From positions 37,445,001-37,509,000 of the forward strand of contig CM074858.1 in NCBI GenBank assembly GCA_037501455.1: a DNA stretch of 64,000 nucleotides, read 5' to 3'. Every line of letters starts with the position of its first letter. Within the stretch, counting starts at the first letter, position 1. The notes beneath the pieces were generated by a model, which was not told the origin of the DNA, searched no databases, and saw only the letters and a program-made list of their open reading frames with translations. This DNA comes from Lantana camara (lineage: Eukaryota > Streptophyta > Magnoliopsida > Lamiales > Verbenaceae). Positions 44,362 through 53,937 of this stretch are shown one piece after another. A program made the position numbers and the translations under genes.

Positions 44362-46999
44362 TGTAACGCCCCGATTTTTATTTATTATTATCTTATGTTT
44401 AAAATAATGTTATAAATTATGTTTTATAACACTTTCATGAAATTTTATGAATTTATATCAAACTGAGGATTTCTTTCATGACTCGAAAATATTCATTTCG
44501 TAAAATATTCACCGAGTATGATTCAATTACGAAATTGTCCCTACTTGATTTTCTTCCTAACCTTTAGGGACCAAATTGCATAACATTTTCAGGGACTAAA
44601 TTGATCATATTTCAAAACTATACATACTTAATTGCATGACTTGAATATTTGAGGGGTTAAATGGCAATTTGATTATTTCACAAAAATCAAGGATGGTGAT
44701 TCACGTACAAAGCTTCCTCAAGCTTCTTCATTCATTTTATCCCAAAAATCACCAACATATTTGCTCCTTGCTTGCTCGGTTCTTCAAGAAGAAAAGGGAA
44801 GAAGAGATTTTATCATCACCATCAAGTTTGCTCAAGAAATTCCAAGCTTTTAAGCTCCAAATCATCCATCTTCATCTTCTTCATCCATTTCTTTTATTCA
44901 AGGTGGGTATGTGCTTGATTATGTGATTCTTGATGAATTATGTGAAAGCTAGGGTTAGTGATTTTATGTGATACATGGATTAATTGTTGTTTGAGATGTG
45001 AAAGTATGACTATATCATGATTTATGGCATGAATTCTTGAAATATTTGAGTTAATGTGTTAAATTGTACTTGAGCTTGAAAGTGGCAACCTTGGATGATC
45101 AAGCATGGGTTAATGAGTTCTTATGTATTTTAGGACGCTTTGAATATATGTGCAGCTTACTTTCCCAGAAATCATGAGTTTTAGTGAATCAAAACATGAC
45201 TTTGTTGCTTTGGTTGTTGTTGTCGTAAGCTTCCTCTGTTCTTCTCTGTTTTCTTCATTTGCAGAAACTGGGAACGACCGTTCCCAGCCTCAAGGCATTG
45301 TGGGAATGGGCGTTCCCACCTTTTCAAACAAACTAGGCGGCCGACCATGGGAACGGCTGTTCCCATTTTAGCCTTGGTGCCGGAAGGGCCGTTCCCAGCT
45401 AGGCGCGTTTTTAAACTGGAAAAACGTTAGCGCGATTTTGGGGGTTCATGGGAACGACCGTTCCCATTTTCCAAAGGGGTCCGGAACGGCCGTTCCCACC
45501 TCAGTTGCAGAACAAAATATTCTGCATAAAATTACGAAAATAGCCCCTCGATCCGACGACTTCTTTGACCCCGAATTGCTTTTATATGATCCCATATGTA
45601 CTGAAACAAGATGTTTTCATGCCACATTGTGATTTGTACGTCATCTCGTTGCATTTTGCCGTTCGTCATATTTGGTCTATTTAGAGTCAAGTCTCACGTG
45701 TACACGTCTATTTTGCACAAACCAGCTTTGTAGGGACGAGGAGCAAGCCCCGTAGGCCGTGCCCTACTTGTCTTTTGTCGGTAAAGGTGAGGTGTAATTG
45801 TTAGTTATATAGAACCCCGTATATCCCTTATGTGATATTTCGGCCAAAAAGGTATTTATATTTATAATCTCTATAAATCATTGATCATTTCAAGTTGTGT
45901 TCAAGCAAGCAAGCAAGCCATGTATTGTTTCGTGCATGTTTAGGCAAGTAGCATGACCGTTTACGTTTGGGCCCGAGGGTACTGACTAGAGCCAACCGGG
46001 AAAGCAAGGGCTGACGGGTAACTCTGGCGCTATCCTCATCATGTTTGGGGTCACCCCTGAATCCACTAGGAGGTTAGTGGAGGAAGGAGCTCCGGGCTTA
46101 GGAATTCATGTACCCTCTGCTCAATGAGATTGAATGTTGGGGCCTTGCAATCCCATCATCAAACCGGAGGAAGAAGGAGACTGGGGACGAGTCCGACACC
46201 ACGGATGCGCCTCGGGTTATTGCATGATTTCCATTCCATGAACGTATTATATGATTACACTATCGCACGATCGCACGATAAGTGAATTGCATGATCACCT
46301 ATTGACTATTAAACAAGCAAGCATGTTCATGTACATACGGAGTAAGGTTGGAGACCGCCCTTACTCGCTGGGGCCATGTATTGATTGCATGAAAATGAAC
46401 AAGTATTTAATATTGATAGTTGTACTCTCGGGCGAGTTTTATGTTACTATGAACTTATATTATTTTGAATTACAAAACCTTACCCGACAATATAACTTGC
46501 ATGTTATTGCGTTAATATATTTATGCCCCTCACTCAGTCTTCCATGGACTGACGCCCCACCTTTCAGGTTGTCGCGGTCGTGTGCTAGGCGGGAGTCGGA
46601 GTCATGTCTTGTCGTCCAGTTGAGTCTAGCACTTCATGCACTTTCATGTTATTGATAGTGGTATCTCAGTGTTAGTCTATTATTGTTATTGTTATCATCT
46701 GGAGACTTTTATCTGTATAATGCATTGGAGATGATCATGTATTAATACGTGTTGGTACCTATTAGTATTTATACTTTTGATGTAATATGGTACCTATAAG
46801 TAATGTTGATATTATGCTTCCGCTTTTAACGTTTATGTCTTGGTTTTGTATTGCTTTGGGGTTTAGGCCCGCCTAGCTCATCCTTTCTTTTATTTGTCAC
46901 CCGTTCGCTATAGGTTAGTTCATGTACGGATTGTCCATTTCGTATATGGATCAGCCTATAGTGCGGGGGTATGGTATCTCTGCGTATAGGGGTGCTACA
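44362..46999 (+). repeat. 3' LTR of the gag-only element
   Basis: Sister of 38046-40682. Intron-1 donor at 44903; exon 2 45721-45786; intron 2 45787-46567. The exon-2 acceptor reads GCACAA instead of GCACAG in the 5' copy, so this copy has lost that splice site. Confidence 0.95.
45270..45497. repeat. palindrome cluster, GGGAACGGCCGTTCCC class
   Basis: Six units aligning one to one with those at 38954-39181 but with about ten substitutions, several of them C/T or G/A at CG positions. Confidence 0.9.
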
Positions 47000-47524
47000 A
47001 AAACTTTGGCCAAAGTACTTCGTGTGTGCGTCACCGAAGTTGTATGTTGAATGTGTTTCACATACAGGGAATTTGAACTTGAGGCGAATCAAGAATTTCA
47101 GTTTGGAAGTGAAAAATAAATGATAGTAGTATTGATTTATTTTTCATGGATATCTGTACAGAGGAGTAAAATGCAAAATTATTCTTGATCGAGAAACAAG
47201 TGAATAATTTAATTAATTTTAGAGTTCAACATTATTTATTTACTGGAATTAAATATTGTTAAACGGTAATCAATTATTATCATGGGATGATAATAGATTG
47301 ACCCGTTTGGAGCTAAAATTAATTAGTCCTGCAGGTCCCCCCGCAATCCCCAATGAAGACCAATGAGAAAATATTAAAAGGAGAGAGAGAAATGAATTTT
47401 CAAAGTGGTTGAAAATAGCCAAGGAATTTATTTTGAGAAAATAAATTAAATTCCAAAGAGTTGGAAATAGTCGAAATTTTACTTTGGAGAAAATAATTTA
47501 AAAAAAAAAAAAAAGAGTTTTTGC

Positions 47525-47916
47525 TGACGTGGCGGCTTGATGACGTGTCACCTGACATGTCAGGCCACGCCAGCAAGTCAGGCACTAGGTGGCGCTGACT
47601 GGGGATGACGTGGCGTGCCGCGTGGACGGATTAGATCACGCCACGTCATCGCCTATCAGCGAACCAGATCTAACCTAAGGTGACCGGGTCGGACTCGGTT
47701 GACCGGGTAGGATATGGGTAGGGTCGGATTCTATCTGGATAGGATCGGTTCGGTTCGGATACGGGTTGGGCCGAACCGGACACGTGTCCATTTCTGGTAG
47801 TCCTGCACGTGGAAAGCACGTGCCAGCATATAGCCGCCATGTGGCGGCGCGTGCAGTGCCCGATTGGCCCGTGATCGGCGGCGGCTGGCTCATCTCGATC
47901 TAACCCTCCACGTGGC
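47525..47916 (+). promoter_or_regulatory. cluster of ACGT-core elements in copia U3
   Basis: Eight ACGT cores in under 400 bp: TGACGTGG (47525), TGACGTGTCA (47541), TGACGTGG (47606), CCACGTCA (47641), CACGTG (47781 and near 47806 and 47817) and CCACGTGG (near 47909). These are the core of plant bZIP and bHLH sites (G-box, as-1, ABRE). They lie 150-550 bp upstream of the TATA box. Regulation by stress or ABA is inference. Confidence 0.6.
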
Positions 47917-48070
47917 ACCCTCAGATTTTCCGTCTGGGCGTGGGGCGCAAGTGTGAGACACGAAAAAGACGGTTTTACCCTTAAAATCTTTGAGTGCACT
48001 CCGAATTTAGAAGAACTTGGGCACTACGTTTAATTTCCCAAAATTAGCAAATGAGTCATTTTCTTTCCCC

Positions 48071-48080
48071 TATAAATAGG
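48071..48080 (+). promoter_or_regulatory. TATA box of the copia LTR
   Basis: TATAAATAGG after CTTTCCCC, an almost ideal plant TATA box, placed between the ACGT-rich U3 and a pyrimidine-rich leader. Confidence 0.7.
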
Positions 48081-48640
48081 CTCTATTCCTTTCATTTTTG
48101 TTTAATGAATATCAGAAGTAATTGTTCAGTTTTAAAAGCTTCGACATTCTCTCTCTCTCTCTAATTAGTTAATTAATCCTAATTAAGGATTAATTAATTG
48201 TTTAATTAGGTGGTTATATAATTAATATATAATCCACTTAATTATTAGAAAAGAGGGATTTTCTAAAATTAGAAAAAGGGTTTTTCTAGAAAATATTTTC
48301 TCAAGTATTTAGCGAAATACTAACGGAGCCCACACTCCAAAATCTTAATCGGGGATATTGGGGGGAAGCTCTGTCAGTTTCACGAGAAAATATCGAGGTG
48401 CTGGAAAAGTGTCGTTGATAGCCTTTGCAGTAAGGTAATAGCGTTATGATGTCGAAATTAATATTTGCATATTATGATTATATGCTATGTGATTTAAAAT
48501 TATGTTATTGATGTCTGTATATATATTAGAGTTATTTTGTCCAATTCGTTCGCTGCTTATTAAAATATTTTTGAAATATTTTGATAACGAGGTTATGGAG
48601 AATTTTTTTGAAATATTATGCTATACCGTCACTCTGTCTC

Positions 48641-49192
48641 GGGCCGGCCCGCCACCCAGTATTAATCACATCAATGACTCTTGAGATATTTCCTATTCTC
48701 GAAGTTTCTATTTCCAGATATAGAAACTTCCTTTCCCATTTAGGAATCTTCTCACACGGGACACCTCAGTGTACTTACTTAGAATGAGTAAGCACCCCCA
48801 TGTATCACGCACGTATCAGCAATACACTTTGCACCCTATGAAACAAGGTGGTCCTTCTTAAGGGCGTGATCACACGAGCAAGCCTCGAACGAGTCAGGCT
48901 GACACTCCTACTGTCTATAGGCCTCATCGGCTTGGAGTGATTTCTAATCATGACTTATGTGATATAGGGCTCGTCTCATGAACCACTTCTCCTAAATGGT
49001 TGAGTCCTATAAGTCATATTGATTAGGGGAGTTCTTATACATGAAAAGTTAAAGTAAACATACATTCAAACAAGATCATATAAAGAAGTGTTGCCTTAAT
49101 TCGTATTACTCAAAGATTGTCTGTGATTTACAAAAAAAAAGAAAGTACTGAAGCAGACTATTACATCGGCTTTTAGGGCACTATTCCTATTA
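48641..49192 (-). mobile_element. copia LTR fragment, minus strand
   Basis: Minus sense from 49192: a decayed start followed by GGAATAGTGCCCTAAAAGCC, typical of copia LTR 5' ends. Only about 550 bp remain. It interrupts the older gypsy LTR whose first 96 bp are at 49193-49288. The left boundary is not resolved. Confidence 0.5.
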
Positions 49193-49288
49193 CGTTAAGC
49201 ATCAAGCAAAAGTAAATTGAACAATTAAGCACACAAGGCAATTAACACGTGGCACCTGCTTAGACGATCGGAAAAGCTTGGTGTCACA

Positions 49289-49326
49289 ACCTTGCCCCCC
49301 CCTTCAGAGAACCTGGTCCCCAGGTT
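49289..49326 (-). other. polypurine tract and stem-loop of the old element
   Basis: Minus sense: AACCTGGGGACCAGGTT (49326-49310) then a G-rich tract and the LTR start. The outer pairs differ from GGACC-GGTCC in the other elements yet still pair. Confidence 0.8.
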
Positions 49327-49564
49327 TGAGTGCTGAGTTTGGAACGACTTCGATCACTTCAACACTTCCATTTTCCTTGTGCCAAGGGATATTCGTGGTT
49401 CGGATCCCCATTCTAATGTCCTTCATGGCGTTGAGGTGTGTCTATGCACCCGATCACTGGTGGTTCAAGCTCCTTCCATTCCTTTTCGAAGAAGATGGCT
49501 AGGGTTGCACACGATCTTGAAGCCACTGGTTACTTCCAATTGCAATCCTCAGGAGGGCCAACGA

Positions 49565-49940
49565 AAAGCGCGAAACAAGCACAAAGAGAGAATCCAATCT
49601 CTTGGCACATAAGAGAAAGAGAGAGCCCCGTCTCCCAAGCACATAATCAAGAGAACCTCATCTCTCAAGCACATAATCGAGAGAACCCTGTCTCTTAACC
49701 TAAGTCTGGTAAACTCCACATCTCCCAAACATCCTATTTTGAGAAAATCCAGCATTCCTCAAACCCTAAATTTGAGAGAATCCAATATCTCCTAAATATC
49801 TAACTCTAAGAGAATCTGGCATCTCTTGCTCACATAATTTAGAAAGAATCCGACATCTTTCTATCGCATAAACAGAGAGAATCCCACATCTCTCTAACAC
49901 ATAAATAGAGAGGACCCAACAACTCTCTAGCACATAAGTC
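49565..49940 (-). repeat. array of about eleven degenerate hairpin units
   Basis: On the plus strand units read like CGAGAGAACCCTGTCTCTT, AGAGAGAATCCCACATCTCTC and AAGAGAATCTGGCATCTCTT, at 30-40 bp steps, separated by a shared spacer containing CACATAA. Minus sense equals the GAGAGACGGGGTTCTCTC arrays at 17490 and 44157. This is the longest of the three arrays. Confidence 0.8.
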
Positions 49941-51099
49941 CACTTACTCAGCATTCATACCTACACATATCAGAGTAACGCCTAATGCAAAACATGTGAT
50001 GCATGTTTAGTATACCTTTACACGACTGATATCGGTGTCCCTAGAGTATAGATTCAACATCCATGTCTCTACTCAAGGGGGATATCACGATGGAATCCCT
50101 GTAAAATAATATTACAATATGTATGTATGTATATGAAGGGTTAGCGAGTAATTAAGAAAAATTTTAAGCACGTAGGCATGAATAATCCACACGAGCATGT
50201 TATCCATTCAAATCAACAAGAGTTCAAAAACAACAATAAATTTCAAGTTATGAAAATTAAATCATTTAGCCATGTTATTAGAATTAATACAACATCCATC
50301 AAGCAAAATAAAATATAATTACTAATGTGATGCATGTGTGCAAATGCCATGAATGCCTGATGTACCGTTCACCGTGACAATGGAGTTGAGCTCGAAAATT
50401 TCTACAAACACTTTCTCTAATTCACCCCATTCCTTAAGTTTGTTAGCTCGATCGTACATCTTCTAGTCAACCCCTATTAGGATTCATATGTTGTTTAAAC
50501 TAAGAAGCACTTGATGGATCAGTTAGAGGACCTGGAGTATAACCATGAATCTAATGCATGTGGGGTTAGGAATGTGGATGGTATACACTCATAATTAGCA
50601 AGGAAGGCAATCAAGCACGTAGAATAAAGGTTCGAAATAATTACAATTTAATCCAATGGATGATGCACGTGCTATGAATGCATGATACCTGTTTCGATAA
50701 TATTAACATCAAGCCCTTTTTGAATTCTTGCAGAGATTCATTTGCCTTTTATCCAAGTAGTCGGAACATGGCAGTTTCACATCCTCTTTCATCAATTTGT
50801 AGAAGTGGAAGTGTTATCACGATGAATTACAATTTTGGTGCCGAGGCGTCACCATGCAATTCATGAATTGAACAAATATCTATACTTGTAGGTTAGTTCG
50901 TGGATATGTCAAGTAATGAAAGCAAATAAGAGTACCTAGTTAATGCAGATGCAACACATAATTTACTAGAATTTAAAACGCATAGGTTAAGAAATTCCAA
51001 ACATTCCAATGTAATGCACACGTTGACAATTAGTTCCCATGCCGTGCGACCTATACTCGACACAACACAACCCAGAGCATGGGTTCTAAACCTGGTAGC
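49941..51099 (-). other. internal region of the old element, no coding potential
   Basis: AT-rich, without domains. The stretch 51025-51095 is the diverged post-primer block (minus sense, GTCGTGTCG-like repeats and the AACTAATTGTC end). A CCGTTCACCGTGA motif near 50365 is also found before the array in the other two non-autonomous elements. Confidence 0.6.
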
Positions 51100-53937
51100 T
51101 CTACAAAATGGGAAATCCGTACACGACCCAAGTATTAGCGAACGGGAGATAGACAAGACCCGGCCTAAGCTGGGCGGTACTTAGACCCTATACAGCAGAT
51201 AAAACGAAACCTAGAAGCGGAAGAAAAGCAAAGAATACGAATTTAGAAAAATTTAAATCATCAAACATATCAATTCAATCAATATCAACTACACGGGTTC
51301 AACTGGTCCTAGAAGCCTGTCCCGAAATAATCGTAATCAAACAAGTGCATAAAGTAAATACGGGTTCAACTTGCCCTAGAAACCTGTCCCAAATTCCATA
51401 CACACAATCCATAAACATAAACCTATACAGAGTATATACATTTACAAATTACAAACATAACCGAAACAAAACACTTAACAAACAACACCGACTCAACAGA
51501 ACAACCTGCACCTGCGAACTAAAAACATAGGTGGGGCGAGGATCAGTCCACTTAACTGAGTGAGGGGGCTGAACACACACACACTATACATAATAAAGAG
51601 CAGAGCTCTTATCAAAAGAAAAACTATGAACCGAGAGTAGGATTTTGCATACCAAGGCTATTTTCAAATCAAACGTATACTTGTACTTATTCAAAACATA
51701 ACAAACTGAACATACTCGTATTATAACAAAAGAGAAAGCTCATATCCCATTTCATAATCAACATAACAGAACATATTCTTATACCCAGTGAGTAAGGGTT
51801 TCCAACCTTACTTCCATATCATATCATACGTATCAAAACTGAAAACAAACAGATATCAAATAAAAATCTAACCCCAATACCAAGGAAGTTCGGGGAACAA
51901 ACCCTCACTACAACCAATACAAATACACACGGGGTAGCTAACCCACATTGTGCCTTCCCCTGTTATCCACTGAGGGCTCAAAGCACTACGGCTCCTCAAC
52001 CTCCCAGAGTCGCGCGTAAGTACTTCAAATGGAGAACGTCCACAGGCCAAACCCGATAGCCCTTGCCATCCCGGGCATTCCTTACCCACGTCTTCGAGGC
52101 CCAGCAAATCAGAACAGAGCATATCATATCATAACTCACTACATGTCATACTACATAATGACGTACCTTATCAGACATACCATACATTGTAACTTAGCAT
52201 ATCCTATAAACGTACCTCCCCATGTCATCCTAATCCGTAGCTGGCATGAAGACACACGGTTTGGAGCATAGCCTCGTTGCAAAACATTTTCAAGCTTACA
52301 TACGCTCATATATATATAGTTCAAAAACCTTTAATCGTATGACAAAGTCATGAAGATATCATATGAACACATATCTATTATATAAAAACAATAGAAAAAT
52401 CGTATGCAGGCTTAAAAATGAGCACATAGGGTTGTAGGTCGCTTTAACTAAAAGAAAATCCTAAAACCTCACCTTACCCCGACGAGAACAGAAGACACGA
52501 GCAAAGAAGTCCCACTAAAAACCAAACAGCTGACAGACACTCCCTGAAGAACCCCTGAATGACTGAGCACACAGAACACAAGACTCAGACTCCAACAACC
52601 TCCAAAAAGACACACGGCCATGCTCACAAATACAAATGATGCAACATATAATCCACATTTATAAAATCAAGTCATTCATATCGAATCACATTCATTTCAC
52701 ACATTAGGAGATGCATAACTTTATAAAATTCATAACATCAATTACATAAAATAAATCAAGACATTATGAATTTAATTCCTATCATGCACCAAGTCTCGAA
52801 AGGATAAACGCGAATTACATAACAATTTTGTACAGAAATGCATATTGGCATATCTCACAATATTCTAACAATTAGCATACTTAAACAATTCATTTAAATT
52901 AAATATAACTTATCCTTTCATAATTCATTTCTTATGTTTCATATAATTACACAATCAATTAGTTTTTAAAAATTACATTAACATCCCTTAAAAGTTAGAA
53001 ACATAAACAAGAAGCGGCATAAACGAGGCAATTAAATTCAATGAATCAAGAATCAAGCTTTTCATACATCATAACATGCTTACATATATCATACAACTTA
53101 TAATTCCAATTTATTGTACATACATGATCGAATTTTACAATTAAAAACAATTATCAATTAAATTATAACAACTTAAAAAATTCAACATAAATCAACCGGG
53201 CATCCGATTGACGAACAGAAAGTGGTGTTACACTCACCACAACGAGGCGGACAAATTGTCCGAAGACGCAGAAGGCCGCCACCAGAGCCGCCGGAACAGT
53301 GGCCGGCCGCCGCCGGAACGTGCCAAAAAAATCCCGAAAAATCACCCGAGAATGTAGTCTTCGTGCCCGTCCAAAATCCTCGATCAATTTCTGAAAATTC
53401 CAAGCCAATCGTCTCCAATTTCAGATCCAACAATACGAAAACCCTAAAATCTTCAAAATCAAATTACTTCCAAACCGGTGAACGAAAATTGAATCCATAA
53501 ATTGCATTGGCTTACCCGTGACGAGACCTTCGAAACGTCTATGGTATTCAATGGAAAAAGTCATCGAAAAGCAGGCCGATGTTGAACCGCCGCGTGCCGC
53601 CACGCGCCGCCACAAAACGGCCGAATCTGGAGTTGGGTGAACGGGAATAGAAAGATCTCGTCGTGTTAAACAACTTCCATGAAGGGCCCGCTGCCAAATG
53701 ATCACCGGAAATGGCCCCCGATGGATGTCGAAGTCAGCACCGCCACTGCCATGGCCGAAACCACCACCTACGCCGCGAATTGGGTCAATCTGAGGTCGAA
53801 AATGAGACCGGGGGGTCGGAAAACCTTGGGAGCCATTGAGAGTCTCCGGAAAGAACCGTTGCCGCGGCTCAACTTTTGGCCGGCGCGTGTGCCAACACCA
53901 CTACTCCACTGGCGGCGCCACCAACACGAAAGGGAAC
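51100..53937 (-). repeat. 5' LTR of the old element, interrupted at 53938
   Basis: It shares the LTR-end blocks (GCGAACGGGAG, CTAGGCGG-like) and the GC-rich intron-2 block (51930-52110). Putative minus signals: donor CGG|GTAAG (intron 1 53515 to 52530), exon 2 52529-52473 with donor GTGAGG, intron 2 52472 to about 51510. Intron 1 holds no clear palindrome cluster. A GGTGTTACA at 53224-53232 looks like an LTR start, but the splice-site spacing suggests the LTR runs on through the GC-rich stretch as leader exon 1. Confidence 0.55.
53233..53937. other. GC-rich island, probable leader exon 1 of the LTR
   Basis: It is visibly richer in G+C and CG than its surroundings (runs such as GCCGCCACCAGAGCCGCCGG). 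Short frames exist on both strands (for example 53679-53942, 87 codons) but show no family I recognise. On the minus strand it precedes a good splice donor at 53515. It could also be a captured host gene fragment. Confidence 0.45.

Larger units (their letters stand above)
38046..46999 (+). mobile_element. gag-only non-autonomous LTR element (TR-GAG type), target duplication AAAAC
   Basis: The element is 8954 bp, flanked by AAAAC at 38041-38045 and 47000-47004, with LTRs of 2637 and 2638 bp. Internal order: iMet primer site, 2.4 kb of purine-rich non-coding sequence, a reduced gag reading frame, a hairpin array, a stem-loop, a G-run polypurine tract. There is no protease, polymerase or integrase, so movement must have relied on another element. 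The LTRs are nearly identical by eye apart from clustered differences in the palindromes, so insertion is fairly recent. Confidence 0.93.
47005..48640 (+). mobile_element. copia 3' LTR, third part, with promoter region
   Basis: It continues from 38040 after removal of the gag-only element and one target duplication. It includes a GC-rich enhancer-like part (about 47520-47920), a TATA box and an AT-rich leader with CT repeats (about 48150). The right boundary is uncertain, about 48560-48650. Confidence 0.55.
49193..53937 (-). mobile_element. old, decayed non-autonomous gypsy-type element, minus strand
   Basis: Parts (minus order): a 5' LTR from beyond 53937 to about 51100, an internal region of 1.8 kb without pol, a hairpin array (49565-49940), a stem-loop (49310-49326), a polypurine tract (49289-49305), and the first 96 bp of the 3' LTR (49288-49193, TGTGACACCAAG). 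The post-primer block at 51025-51095 matches 40702-40780, but the primer site itself and the LTR end have been lost. This is the oldest gypsy-type copy in the window. Confidence 0.65.

Noticed and set aside
47670..47999. 109-codon frame on the minus strand in the copia LTR
   Set aside because: It lies antisense across the GC-rich U3 region; no domain, explained by low stop frequency in GC-rich DNA.
53232..53232. LTR boundary at GGTGTTACA (53224-53232)
   Set aside because: Exon and intron spacing fits better if the LTR runs on to 53937; kept only as an alternative in the feature text.
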